Shown here: positions 1-8,007 of the stretch, piece by piece
Position numbering within the stretch: the stretch's first letter is position 1
How the letters are laid out: every line of letters begins with the position of its first letter
Assembly: GCA_021205095.1 (NCBI GenBank)
Contig: JAJPYE010000029.1
Coordinates: forward strand, 1-35,428
DNA from: Oscillospiraceae bacterium
Lineage (GTDB): Bacteria; Bacillota; Clostridia; Oscillospirales; Oscillospiraceae
Direction of reading: 5' to 3'
Length of the DNA: 35,428 bases
Made by a program: the position numbers and the translations under genes
Notes under the pieces: generated by a model
What the model saw: only the letters and a program-made list of their open reading frames with translations
The model's database searches: none
What the model was told of the DNA's origin: nothing

Positions 1-224
1 CGCTCGAAGTAGGGCAGAAAATCCGCCGGGGAGGGCTGGCTGGTGGTGGGGAATACCTTTGAGGTCACAAGCTTATCAAAAAATTCCTGGTGCGTAATGT
101 CCACGTTGTCCCGGTAGGATTCCTCCCCAAAGAGTACCTTCAGCGGTACAACATCTATGCCCCGTTGGGCAGCTTCCTCCGGGAGAATGTCGGAGGTGGA
201 ATCGGTCAAAAAACGGATGGCCAT
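1..224 (-). CDS. DegV family (FakB-like) fatty-acid-binding protein, N-terminal part
   Basis: Only the first 74 or so codons are present; the gene runs off the left edge. The translation has the DegV-family N-terminus: a TDSTSDI motif right after the first strand, and later PTTSQPSP followed by DFLPYF, which is the second conserved block of the family. DegV/FakB proteins bind a fatty acid in the cytoplasm and, in Firmicutes, present it to a fatty acid kinase. The start at 224 was chosen because an AGGAAAGGA ribosome binding site lies just upstream; an in-frame ATG ten codons earlier lacks one. It lies 95 bp downstream of the FabT-like regulator on the same strand, which fits a shared link to fatty acid metabolism. 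No clear terminator or promoter is visible in that gap. Confidence 0.85.
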   Translation of the reverse strand, partial: MAIRFLTDSTSDILPEEAAQRGIDVVPLKVLFGEESYRDNVDITHQEFFDKLVTSKVFPTTSQPSPADFLPYFE

Positions 225-319
225 AAATTCAAGATCCTTTCCTGGTGTTGTCATATCTAAATATTATTGTAAGTGTCTGTATGAAATATAGGGTAAATAG
301 GATCGCTTAATTGCTATCA

Positions 320-811
320 TTAGAGGTCTTCAAAATCGTTTTCCTGCGCTTCGCCCAGCTCCTGCATTTCTGCGAAAAATCGGTCGAGCTGTTTCAGCAT
401 CTGGGTTAGAACCTCCAGTTCCTCATCGCTGAATTGGGCGGCGGCGCTGTGTATCATCTGTGCGTGGAAGCGACTGTGTATCTGGTTGGCGGCCTCGCCC
501 TTCGGGGTGAGGGCAATATAAACCTGCCGACGATCCTGTGATCCGACCTGTCGGGTCAGATAGCCCTTGCGAACCAGGGTGCGGACGGAGGTGGTCAGGG
601 AGCTTGTTTGAATGGAGAGGCTCTCCGCCACGGCGGTCATGGTGTTTTGCCCTTGTTGGGCCTGTTCGCTGACTGCCTCCAGCACGTGAATTTCCTTAAT
701 GGACAGGTTCCTGGCCCCAATGCGCTGCAGAGCCTGTTCCTCCAGACTGTTGATTTTATTGAAGATATGAACGAAAAAATCGTTTAGCGTTTTCTCCTGC
801 GCTGTTGTCAT
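320..811 (-). CDS. fabT: MarR family transcriptional regulator, FabT-like
   Basis: This 163-residue protein is a winged-helix MarR regulator. The N-terminal helix region (IFN, a paired EE, then SIKEIHVLEAV at about residues 37-47) closely resembles pneumococcal FabT as I recall it. The recognition helix region (SLSIQTSSLTTSVRTLVRKGYL) and the wing (SQDRRQVYIALTPKG) follow the MarR pattern. FabT represses fatty acid synthesis genes and is commonly autoregulated. Here the promoter (TTGACA, 17 bp, TAAAAT) is overlapped by a perfect palindrome with TTTGA/TCAAA half-sites, close to the known FabT box. A GGAGGG ribosome binding site precedes the ATG. The next gene on the strand is a DegV/FakB-like protein, consistent with a lipid role. 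MarR membership is near certain; the FabT assignment rests on similarity plus the operator. Confidence 0.85.
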   Translation of the reverse strand: MTTAQEKTLNDFFVHIFNKINSLEEQALQRIGARNLSIKEIHVLEAVSEQAQQGQNTMTAVAESLSIQTSSLTTSVRTLVRKGYLTRQVGSQDRRQVYIALTPKGEAANQIHSRFHAQMIHSAAAQFSDEELEVLTQMLKQLDRFFAEMQELGEAQENDFEDL

Positions 812-866
812 TATACCCTCCCAAACCCGTCTGACGGGCCGAGGTAAGTAAATCTGCCGTGCGGCG

Positions 867-887
867 ATACTTTGAACTTCAAAGTAT
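867..887. promoter_or_regulatory. FabT-type operator palindrome
   Basis: Perfect 21-bp inverted repeat: arms ATACTTTGAA and TTCAAAGTAT about a central C at 877. The core TTTGAACTTCAAA differs at one central position from the published FabT box AnTTTGAnTnTCAAAnT. It overlaps the -10 element and predicted start site of the MarR gene, so binding should block transcription. Confidence 0.75.
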
Positions 888-914
888 TTTAGCGCAGTAT
901 AAGCCTGTTGTCAA
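886..914 (-). promoter_or_regulatory. Promoter of the FabT-like gene
   Basis: Read on the minus strand, the -35 TTGACA (914-909) is separated by 17 bp from the -10 TAAAAT (891-886). The -35 hexamer is a perfect sigma-A match. The -10 overlaps the palindrome at 867-887. Confidence 0.8.
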
Positions 915-980
915 TCGGAAATGCATTAAAAGACAGAATTGCATACTCGATGCGGACGATGCTGCGCACATGGTTACATG

Positions 981-1011
981 AAAAACGACCAGCAGCCGAA
1001 GCTGCTGGTCG
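981..1011 (-). terminator. Rho-independent terminator of ackA
   Basis: An 11-bp perfect stem (CGACCAGCAGC / GCTGCTGGTCG) with a TTCG tetraloop, followed on the minus strand by TTTTT. It lies about 80 bp after the ackA stop codon. Confidence 0.9.
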
Positions 1012-1093
1012 AGAAATTCTATTGGCTCGTTTTATAAGGGGTGCTTCGGTCAACTGTCCGAAGCTGTCTCCTTTGCGGTGCGCCTGCGAGGGG

Positions 1094-2290
1094 TTAGCCC
1101 TCCACAAGCTCCTTGGTGTCGCGGGCGATGACCAGCTCCTCGTTGGTGGGGATGACCATGACCTTTACCTTGCTGTCCGCAGTGGAGATGATGATGTCCT
1201 CGCCGCGCTTGGAGTTACATTCGGGGCAGATCTCGATGCCCAGATAGGTCAGATACTGGCAGATGGCGGCGCGGGTAGAGGCGCTGTTCTCGCCGATGCC
1301 GGCGGTGAAGATAATGCCGTCAACGCCGTTCATGGCGGCGGCGTAAGCGCCGATGGTCTTGGCAACGCTGTAGTGGAAGATGTCCAGCGCCAGAGCGGCG
1401 CGCTCATTGCCCTCGCTGGCGGCGGTGTCCAGATCGCGGAAGTCGGAGGACACGCCGGAAACGCCCAGCACGCCGGACTTCTTGTTCAGGATGTTGGTCA
1501 GCTCCTTGATGTCCTTGCCGGTGTTGGCGGCCAGGTACTCCAGGATGGACACGTCGATGTCACCGCAGCGGGTGCCCATGGGCAGACCGGCGATGGGGGT
1601 GAAGCCCATAGAGGTGTCCACGCTCTTGCCGCCGTTGATGGCGCAGATGGAGCTGCCGTTGCCCATATGGCAGGAGATGAGCTTCAGCTCCTCCAGGGGC
1701 TTGCCCAGAAGGGCGGCGGCCTGCTTGGAGACATAGCGGTGGCTGGTGCCGTGGAAGCCGTAGCGGCGCACCTTCAGGTCGGAATAATACTCATAGGGGA
1801 TGGCATACATAAACGCCTTGCCGGGCATGGTCTGGTGGAAGGCGGTATCGAACACGGCTACCTGGGGCACGTCGCCCATAACGGCCTTGCAGGCCTCGAT
1901 GCCGGTGATGTTGGCGGGGTTGTGGAGGGGGGCCAGAGGGATACACTCGCTGATGGCGGCCATGACCTCGTCGTTGATGAGGACGGACTGGGCAAATTTC
2001 TCGCCGCCGTGGACGACACGGTGGCCTACGGCGCCGATTTCCGCCATGCTGTCCACCACGCCATACTCAGCGCTGGTCAGCTTATCCAGCACGGCGGCGA
2101 TAGCCTCGGTGTGGGTGGGCATAGCTACGTCCTCGTCAAAGACGGGCTTGCCGTTCTGGGGCTTATGGGACAGATGCCCGTCGATGCCAATGCGCTCACA
2201 CAGGCCCTTGGCCAGGAGCTTTTCCCCCTCCATGTCCAGAAGCTGATACTTCAGGGAGGAACTGCCGCAGTTGATAACAAGAATTTTCAT
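1094..2290 (-). CDS. ackA: Acetate kinase
   Basis: This 398-residue protein converts acetyl phosphate and ADP to acetate and ATP in the cytoplasm, the energy-yielding end of acetate fermentation. It begins [19 protein letters not shown], the acetate kinase signature 1. Later come [29 protein letters not shown] (signature 2), [11 protein letters not shown], and TAGIGENS near the C-terminus. The length matches the family (about 400). The start at 2290 is preceded by AAAGGACA; a longer in-frame reading back to 2434 has no supporting features and overlaps the divergent tmcAL gene. No pta gene is adjacent. A strong terminator follows at 981-1011, so the gene is probably monocistronic. Confidence 0.97.
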   Translation of the reverse strand: MKILVINCGSSSLKYQLLDMEGEKLLAKGLCERIGIDGHLSHKPQNGKPVFDEDVAMPTHTEAIAAVLDKLTSAEYGVVDSMAEIGAVGHRVVHGGEKFAQSVLINDEVMAAISECIPLAPLHNPANITGIEACKAVMGDVPQVAVFDTAFHQTMPGKAFMYAIPYEYYSDLKVRRYGFHGTSHRYVSKQAAALLGKPLEELKLISCHMGNGSSICAINGGKSVDTSMGFTPIAGLPMGTRCGDIDVSILEYLAANTGKDIKELTNILNKKSGVLGVSGVSSDFRDLDTAASEGNERAALALDIFHYSVAKTIGAYAAAMNGVDGIIFTAGIGENSASTRAAICQYLTYLGIEICPECNSKRGEDIIISTADSKVKVMVIPTNEELVIARDTKELVEG

Positions 2291-2307
2291 GGTTGTGTCC
2301 TTTCGTC

Positions 2308-2335
2308 TTGTAAAAAAATAAAAAGCGTGTAAAAT
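2308..2335 (+). promoter_or_regulatory. Possible promoter of the tmcAL-prfA operon
   Basis: TTGTAA (2308-2313), 16 bp, TAAAAT (2330-2335), about 68 bp ahead of the tmcAL start. Spacing is slightly short and the -35 imperfect. Confidence 0.45.
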
Positions 2336-2360
2336 GATATGTATAAAGGATTCTTTTCCT

Positions 2361-2388
2361 ATTTTAACGCAATTTTCAAAAAACGCAA
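2361..2388 (-). promoter_or_regulatory. Possible promoter of ackA
   Basis: On the minus strand, TTGCGT (2388-2383), 16 bp, TAAAAT (2366-2361). It interleaves with the divergent tmcAL promoter region, so the two could interfere. Confidence 0.4.
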
Positions 2389-2402
2389 GAGGAAGTATGC
2401 CC

Positions 2403-3599
2403 ATGAACGTAATTGGTGTTGTGGGGGAGTTCAATCCCTTTCATTATGGACATTATGAACATCTTCTGGAAAGCCGGAGGCTGATCGACTACGAGGCCCC
2501 GGTGGTCTGCGTCATGAGCGGAGACTTTATCCAGCGGGGCGGCCCGGCGGCCTTCTGCAAGCATACCAGAGCGGAGGCGGCGGCCCTGTGCGGGGCGGAT
2601 TTGGTGTTTGAGCTGCCTCTGCCCTGGTGCGGGGCTTCGGCAGAGCGGTTCGCCATGGGTTCCGTGGCCCTGCTGGACAGCCTTGGCGTGGTGACACATC
2701 TGTCCTTCGGCAGCGAGGCGGGAAGTCTAGCTCCCCTGACCGCGCTGGCTTTGGCCGCGGCAGATCCGGAAAATGTGGCGCGGGTGAAGAAGACGATGGA
2801 GGGCGGTATGTCCTACGCTGCCGCGCGGGAGATGGTGCTGCACGACGCCCTGGGTGAGGAATCCAGGCTCCTGCAAACGCCAAACAACATTTTGGGCGTG
2901 GAGTACTTAAAAGCCCTTTTTGCCATTAACTCCCGGATGACCCCCATAACGACCAGGCGCGCAGCCACCCAGCACGACCAGTTTTCCACCGGCAAAAACC
3001 GCAGCGCCAGCCAGCTTCGGGCCATGATGGAGGCGGGGGAGGACATCGGCCCCTATGTACCGGGGCCAGCCAGGCCTTTGACCGCCAGAGAGACGACGGC
3101 GGGGCGGGGGCCGGTGACTATGGAGAGCCTGGAGGAGGCCCTTTTGGCCCGCCTGCGGATGCTGAAGCAGGAGGATTTCTGCGCCCTGCCGGACGCCACG
3201 GAGGGCCTGGGAAACCGCCTTTATAAGGCCGTGCGCAGCGAGGGGAGTATTCAGGGAATATTGTCCAGCGTCAAAACCAAGCGGTATCCGCTCAGCCGTT
3301 TGCGGCGGATGGTGATGTGCGCCGCCCTGGGCGTGCAGGGGTCGGGCTATCCCGAACGGCCCCCGTATGCCAGGCTTTTGGCCTCTACGGAAAAGGGCCG
3401 GGCTTTACTGCGGGATATGGGGACAAAATCCTCTGTTCCTATTATTACCAAGCCCGCCGGGGCTAAGGAGCTTTCCGGTCCGGCGCGGGAGATATTTGAG
3501 CTGACGGCGAACGCACGGGACTTTTATGTTCTGGGCTATCCGGCGGCGGAGGAAAGGGCGGGCGGCTCCGACTGGCGGACAAGCCCCGCAACACTGTAA
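2403..3599 (+). CDS. tmcAL: tRNA(Met) cytidine acetate ligase
   Basis: This 398-residue protein is of the YlbM/TmcAL family, which uses ATP and acetate to make N4-acetylcytidine at the wobble base of elongator tRNA(Met). The N-terminal nucleotidyltransferase motif [10 protein letters not shown] (residues 8-17) contains the HxGH signature. A conserved [12 protein letters not shown] block lies near residues 198-209. The start at 2403 is set by an AGAGGA site 9 bp upstream; the ATG two codons earlier is too close to it. The gene is divergent from acetate kinase, a neighbourhood that makes sense for an acetate-using enzyme. It heads a tightly packed run with prfA and the TsaC-CoaE fusion. Confidence 0.92.
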   Translation: MNVIGVVGEFNPFHYGHYEHLLESRRLIDYEAPVVCVMSGDFIQRGGPAAFCKHTRAEAAALCGADLVFELPLPWCGASAERFAMGSVALLDSLGVVTHLSFGSEAGSLAPLTALALAAADPENVARVKKTMEGGMSYAAAREMVLHDALGEESRLLQTPNNILGVEYLKALFAINSRMTPITTRRAATQHDQFSTGKNRSASQLRAMMEAGEDIGPYVPGPARPLTARETTAGRGPVTMESLEEALLARLRMLKQEDFCALPDATEGLGNRLYKAVRSEGSIQGILSSVKTKRYPLSRLRRMVMCAALGVQGSGYPERPPYARLLASTEKGRALLRDMGTKSSVPIITKPAGAKELSGPAREIFELTANARDFYVLGYPAAEERAGGSDWRTSPATL

Positions 3600-3605
3600 G
3601 GTATT

Positions 3606-4673
3606 ATGGACGAAAAGCTAAGCCAGATAGAGGAAAAATACGAAAAGCTTCAGGCCCGGATGGCTGACCCGGCCACCTATGCCGACCCAGCCCAATATGC
3701 GGCCCTGGCCAAGGAGCAGAAGGAGCTGGAGCCGGTGGTGGTTGCCTGGCGGAAGGTAAAAGAGCTTCGGGCCTCCATAGAGGAGGCAGAGACGCTGCTG
3801 GCAGATGAATCCGACCTGGAGCTTCGCGCCCTGGCCCAGGAGGAAATGACCGAGGCCCAGGAGGCTCTTCCGTCGGCGGAGGCAGCGCTGAAAACCCTGC
3901 TCCTGCCCAAAGACCCCAATGACAGCCGGAACGTCATCATCGAGCTGCGGGGCGGCGTCGGCGGGGAGGAATCGGCCCTGTTTGCGGCAAGTCTCTATCG
4001 GATGTATTCCATGTACGCCGAGCGCCGGGGCTGGCAGGTACGCCTGGCCAATATGAACGACACAGATCTGGGGGGCATTAAGGAGGCCAGCTTTATCATC
4101 GAGGGGGAGGGGGCCTATTCCCGCCTGAAATTCGAGAGCGGCGTCCACCGTGTCCAGCGGGTGCCGGAGACGGAGACCCAGGGCCGGGTGCATACCTCCA
4201 CGGCCACAGTGGCGGTTCTGCCGGAGTTGGACGAGGTGGAGTTCAAGCTGGATATGTCCCAGATACGCATAGACGTGTTTCGCTCCTCCGGGGCCGGGGG
4301 CCAGAAGGTAAACAAAACAGAGACAGCTATCCGCGTCACTCATCTTCCCACCAACACCGTGGTGGAGTGCCAGGATGAGCGGAGCCAGTACAAAAACAAG
4401 GCCCGCGCCCTGTCCATCCTGGCCTCCCGCCTGGCGGAAGCGGAGCGACAGAAGCAGGCGGACGAGCGGGCCGACGCCCGCCGCCATCAGATAGGCACGG
4501 GAATGCGAAACGAGCGGATTCGCACCTATAACTTCCCCCAGGGTCGGGTGACAGACCACCGCATTGGCCTGACACTATATAAAATAGACAGCATTATGAA
4601 CGGGGATTTGGACGAGCTGATAGACGCGCTGATCACCGCCGACCAGGCGGAGCGTCTGCGCCAGGAGGAATGA
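3606..4673 (+). CDS. prfA: Peptide chain release factor 1
   Basis: This 355-residue protein recognises UAA and UAG stop codons and triggers peptide release on the ribosome. The catalytic GGQ is at residues 231-233 inside RSSGAGGQKVNKTETAIR. The stop-codon reading region is RVPETETQGRVHTSTATVAV, with the PxT tripeptide as PET, the form I recall in Bacillus RF1, not the SPF of RF2. The N-terminal half is a helical, charged domain. It starts 6 bp after the tmcAL stop. The methyltransferase gene prmC, which modifies the GGQ glutamine and often sits next to prfA, is not at this locus. Confidence 0.97.
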   Translation: MDEKLSQIEEKYEKLQARMADPATYADPAQYAALAKEQKELEPVVVAWRKVKELRASIEEAETLLADESDLELRALAQEEMTEAQEALPSAEAALKTLLLPKDPNDSRNVIIELRGGVGGEESALFAASLYRMYSMYAERRGWQVRLANMNDTDLGGIKEASFIIEGEGAYSRLKFESGVHRVQRVPETETQGRVHTSTATVAVLPELDEVEFKLDMSQIRIDVFRSSGAGGQKVNKTETAIRVTHLPTNTVVECQDERSQYKNKARALSILASRLAEAERQKQADERADARRHQIGTGMRNERIRTYNFPQGRVTDHRIGLTLYKIDSIMNGDLDELIDALITADQAERLRQEE

Positions 4674-4677
4674 AGCT

Positions 4678-5886
4678 GTGGAAACGAAGATACTCAAAGA
4701 GGATATTGCCCCCGCCGCCGGAATTTTGCGGCAGGGCGGCCTGGTGGCCGTACCAACGGAGACGGTATACGGCCTTGCGGCAAACGGGCTGGACGAGGAA
4801 GCGGTGGAAAAGCTATACGTCGTGAAGGGCCGCCCGGCGGCCAAGCCTATGAGCCTGATGGTGCCGGATGCTTCGGGCCTGGAGCGCTGCGGCAGGGACA
4901 TTCCCCGCGGGGCCTATGTGCTGGCGGAGGCGTTCTGGCCGGGGCCGCTGACCATTGTGGTGGAGGCGGGGGAGGACATTCCCTCCATCGTCACCGCCGG
5001 AGGCCATACGGTGGGCCTGCGCTGCCCGGACAGCGAAAAGACATTGGCCCTGCTGCGGGAATGTGGTCTGCCCCTGGCTGCCCCCTCGGCCAATCCCTCC
5101 GGCCAGCCAAGCCCCAAAACGGCGGCGCAGGTGCTGGATTATTTCCGGGGCAAGATAGACGCCGTTATAGACGGCGGCCCCAGCGGCATCGGGCGGGAGA
5201 GTACTGTGATCGACCTGACGGTCACGCCCTATAAAATCCTGCGCCAGGGAGCCTTGCCGGAGCGGGAGATTGAGCGGGCGCTTATCGCCTCCCTGAAGGT
5301 GGTGGGAGTGACCGGCGGCACGGGGGCGGGCAAGACCACCGCCCTGGACGCCCTGCGGGATATGGGCGCTCTTGTCATCGACGCGGATAAGGTGTATTAT
5401 GACCTGTGCGAGAGCTGCGTTCCCATGCTGGAAAAGATAAACGCCCGGTTCCCTGGCGCAGTGGAAAACGGAGTCTTGCAGCGGAAGAAGCTGGGGAGCG
5501 TGGTGTTTTCCGACCCACAGGCCCTGAACGATTTGCGGAGCATCACGGATGCCTATGTGGTCTCCACCATCGACCATATGCTGGCCTGCCACGCCGCCGC
5601 CGGCGGGAAATACGGGGCGGTGGACGCCATAAACGTGCTGGACACCGGCCTGCGGGACGACTGTGTTGCCACCGTGGGCGTGCTGGCCCCGGCGGAAACG
5701 CGCATTGCCCGCCTGATGGAGCGGGAGGGCATCACCGCCGAGTACGCCGCCCAGCGCATTGCCGCCCAGCGGCCTGACAGCTATTACATGGAAAACTGCA
5801 CCCACGTCATCACAAACGACGGCAGCCGGGAGGAGTTCCGGCTTGCCTGCGATACATTATTCAAACAGATTTTGGAGGAATCATAA
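4678..5886 (+). CDS. TsaC/Sua5 threonylcarbamoyl-AMP synthase fused to dephospho-CoA kinase
   Basis: One 402-residue ORF encodes two enzymes. Residues 1 to about 203 are a YrdC domain with PTETVYGLAAN, KGRPAAKPM and APSANPSGQPSP, and ending GIGRESTVID. Such enzymes make threonylcarbamoyl-AMP for the t6A base of tRNAs. Residues about 207-402 are a CoaE-type kinase, the last step of coenzyme A synthesis, with P-loop GGTGAGKTT (213-221) and IDADKVY (D235, D237). The join has no stop or frameshift. The start is a GTG with AGGAGG nine bases upstream; the extra SUA5 domain of long Sua5 proteins is missing and CoaE takes its place. The kinase half departs from classical CoaE: an aspartate (D291) sits where a His-Pro pair is usual, and the PLLFE block is not recognisable. 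Confidence 0.88.
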   Translation: METKILKEDIAPAAGILRQGGLVAVPTETVYGLAANGLDEEAVEKLYVVKGRPAAKPMSLMVPDASGLERCGRDIPRGAYVLAEAFWPGPLTIVVEAGEDIPSIVTAGGHTVGLRCPDSEKTLALLRECGLPLAAPSANPSGQPSPKTAAQVLDYFRGKIDAVIDGGPSGIGRESTVIDLTVTPYKILRQGALPEREIERALIASLKVVGVTGGTGAGKTTALDALRDMGALVIDADKVYYDLCESCVPMLEKINARFPGAVENGVLQRKKLGSVVFSDPQALNDLRSITDAYVVSTIDHMLACHAAAGGKYGAVDAINVLDTGLRDDCVATVGVLAPAETRIARLMEREGITAEYAAQRIAAQRPDSYYMENCTHVITNDGSREEFRLACDTLFKQILEES

Positions 5887-5887
5887 C

Positions 5888-7267
5888 ATGGACGAGATAA
5901 AAGAAAAGCTGTTCTATCAGCAGAAAAACGGCTATGACCTGCTGGACGCCCAGGAGCGGCTGGCCTGCGAGGAATACTGCCGGGGCTACATGGACTACCT
6001 TGACACGGCCCGCACGGAGCGAGAGGCGGTGGCAGAGGCCATCCGTCTGGCGGAGGAGGCGGGCTTCGTCCCCTATGACCCGGAGAAAGGCCCTGTCCAG
6101 CCGGGGGAGAAGGTATATTACAGCAACCGGGGCAAGGGCCTTATGCTGGCCGTGGGGGGCCGCCAGCCCATGAAAAATGGCTGCGTCATCACCGCCGCCC
6201 ATGTGGACGCACCCCGGCTGGATTTAAAGCAGCGGCCCCTGTATGAGGACGGGGAGCTGGCCTACCTGCGTACCCACTATTACGGCGGCATTAAGAAATA
6301 CCAGTGGACGGCGATCCCTATGGAGCTGCACGGGACGATTGCCATGAAGGACGGCTCCACGGTGGATGTCGCCATTGGCCGGGAGCCGGGAGACCCCCAG
6401 TTTGTCATCACCGACCTTCTGCCCCACCTGGCGAAGGATCAGATGGCCAAGACCATGACCAAGGGGGTAGAGGGGGAAAAGCTGTGCCTGCTGGCGGGCA
6501 GCGTTCCCTACGCCGGGGAGGGCGACAACCGGGTGAAGCTGGCGGTGCTGAGCCTTTTGAATGACCGCTACGGCATCACGGAGGAGGACTTCATCTCTGC
6601 CGAGCTGGAGGCCGTCCCCGCCTTTGACGTGCGGGAGCTGGGCCTTGACCGCAGTCTCATCGGCGGCTACGGCCAGGATGACCGGGTGTGCGCCTATGCG
6701 GAGCTGGCGGCCATTCTCTCCCTGGCGGAGCCGGAGCGCACCGCCGTGTGCATACTGGCGGACAAGGAGGAGATTGGCTCCTACGGTGTCACCGGCATGA
6801 CCAGCCATGCCTTCGAGTATTTCATCCAGCGCCTCTGCGGGGAGGACTGCACGGTGGAGGACTGCTTCGCCCACAGCTTCTGCATCTCCGCCGACGTGAC
6901 GGCGGCTTATGACCCCCTCTATGCCGACGTCAGCGAAAAGAGCAACAGCGCCCGGATTAACTACGGCGTGGGCCTCTGCAAATTCACCGGCTCCGGCGGC
7001 AAATCCGGAGCCAGCGACGCCAGCGCGGAGGTCGTGGCTTATCTCCGCCGCCTGTGTGACGAAAACGCCGTTGTCTGGCAGATGTGCGAGCTTGGGAAGG
7101 TAGACCAGGGCGGCGGCGGCACCGTGGCCCTCTACATGGCCGGCCGGAACATCGACACCATAGACGCAGGCGTCCCCGTCCTGTCCATGCACGCCCCCTT
7201 CGAGACCACCGCCAAGCTGGACTGTTATATGACGTATAAGTGCATGAAAGCTGCGTATAACGCGTAA
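5888..7267 (+). CDS. M18 family zinc aminopeptidase
   Basis: This 459-residue cytoplasmic metalloaminopeptidase belongs to the M18 (aspartyl aminopeptidase/aminopeptidase I) family, which forms large tetrahedral complexes and trims N-terminal residues. Metal-binding and catalytic blocks are all visible: ITAAHVDAPRLDLKQ (H105), GYGQDDRVCAYAEL, DKEEIGSYG, SADVTAAYDP, and the C-terminal SMHAPFETTAKLD. The start at 5888 is preceded by GGAGGA at a good distance. It begins one base after the stop codon of the TsaC-CoaE fusion and closes the operon, which ends in the hairpin at 7303-7344. Its exact substrate preference cannot be read from sequence. Confidence 0.93.
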   Translation: MDEIKEKLFYQQKNGYDLLDAQERLACEEYCRGYMDYLDTARTEREAVAEAIRLAEEAGFVPYDPEKGPVQPGEKVYYSNRGKGLMLAVGGRQPMKNGCVITAAHVDAPRLDLKQRPLYEDGELAYLRTHYYGGIKKYQWTAIPMELHGTIAMKDGSTVDVAIGREPGDPQFVITDLLPHLAKDQMAKTMTKGVEGEKLCLLAGSVPYAGEGDNRVKLAVLSLLNDRYGITEEDFISAELEAVPAFDVRELGLDRSLIGGYGQDDRVCAYAELAAILSLAEPERTAVCILADKEEIGSYGVTGMTSHAFEYFIQRLCGEDCTVEDCFAHSFCISADVTAAYDPLYADVSEKSNSARINYGVGLCKFTGSGGKSGASDASAEVVAYLRRLCDENAVVWQMCELGKVDQGGGGTVALYMAGRNIDTIDAGVPVLSMHAPFETTAKLDCYMTYKCMKAAYNA

Positions 7268-7277
7268 GGACGGGGCT

Positions 7278-7307
7278 TTGATAAACAAGGGTACAGCCGC
7301 ATAAAAT
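7278..7307 (+). promoter_or_regulatory. Promoter of tepA nested in the preceding terminator
   Basis: TTGATA (7278-7283), 18 bp, TAAAAT (7302-7307). The -10 overlaps the first bases of the 5' arm of the terminator hairpin, so a transcript begun here would start inside that arm at about 7313-7316. Confidence 0.6.
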
Positions 7308-7344
7308 CACCCAAAGCCGGGGAAACTGGCTTTGGGTGATTTTT
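7303..7344 (+). terminator. Rho-independent terminator of the tmcAL-M18 operon, touching the tepA start
   Basis: A 16-bp perfect stem (7303-7318 with 7328-7343) with a 9-base loop; the T run continues to 7344. The tepA ATG follows at 7345, and the only ribosome-binding-like sequence, GGGTGA (7334-7339), is inside the 3' arm. Confidence 0.9.
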
Positions 7345-7971
7345 ATGGACAGCATGGACAATATCCGGGACATGGGGACGGCGGCGCCCTCGGCTATTCA
7401 GGTTCTCACCATCATCGGGCAGATTGAGGGCCACCAGGTGCTGGGGGAGGAGAACAAGACCACAAAATATGAACACGTTATGCCCCTTCTGGCGGCGGTG
7501 GAGGAATCGCCGGATGTGAAGGGGTTGCTTATTCTGGTGAACACCGTGGGCGGGGACATTGAGGCGGGGCTTGCTATCGCGGAGCTTATCGCCGGGATGA
7601 AAAAGCCGACCGCCTCCCTGGTGCTGGGAGGCGGTCACTCTATCGGCGTGCCGCTGGCTGTGGCGGCGAAGCGCAGTCTGATAGCGCCTTCCGCTGCCAT
7701 GACCATCCATCCCGTGCGTTTAAACGGCATGGTCATCGGCGTCAGCCAAACATATGATTATTTTGCCCGCACCCAGGAGCGCATCGTCCGCTTCGTCACG
7801 GATAATTCCCGCATCAGCCGGGAACGGTTTCTCGATTATATGCTCCGCACCGGGGAGATCGCGAACGACGTGGGCAGTATTCTGGACAGTGGGGAGGCTG
7901 TCTCATGCGGCCTGATGGACGGCTTGGGAACCCTGTCCGACGCACTGGACTGGCTCCATCAGGAAAATTGA
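7345..7971 (+). CDS. tepA: TepA-type Clp-protease-like serine protease
   Basis: This 208-residue protein is a ClpP-fold (crotonase-like) protease of the TepA/YmfB branch. In Bacillus TepA has been linked to protein translocation and spore-related turnover. The branch-specific stretch NKTTKYEHV is followed by NTVGGDIEAGLAIAE, then the nucleophile block GGGHSIGVPLAVA (S99) and TIHPVR with the catalytic histidine (H122). In-frame starts exist at 7336 (GTG), 7345, 7354 and 7372. I chose 7345 because GGGTGA lies 5 bp upstream, though this site is weak and sits in the terminator hairpin. It is convergent with the acyltransferase, with no clear terminator in the 36-bp gap. Confidence 0.88.
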   Translation: MDSMDNIRDMGTAAPSAIQVLTIIGQIEGHQVLGEENKTTKYEHVMPLLAAVEESPDVKGLLILVNTVGGDIEAGLAIAELIAGMKKPTASLVLGGGHSIGVPLAVAAKRSLIAPSAAMTIHPVRLNGMVIGVSQTYDYFARTQERIVRFVTDNSRISRERFLDYMLRTGEIANDVGSILDSGEAVSCGLMDGLGTLSDALDWLHQEN

Positions 7972-8007
7972 GAAACGACACTGCCCCCATTGCCTGGCTC
8001 CGCAGCG

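Noticed and set aside
908-2332. A 474-codon open frame antisense to acetate kinase
   Set aside because: Low-complexity Gly/Ala/Val/Asp translation typical of an antisense shadow; ackA on the other strand is unambiguous.
2291-2434. A longer N-terminus for acetate kinase
   Set aside because: The extension overlaps the divergent promoter region and the tmcAL start, and acetate kinases begin exactly at [12 protein letters not shown].
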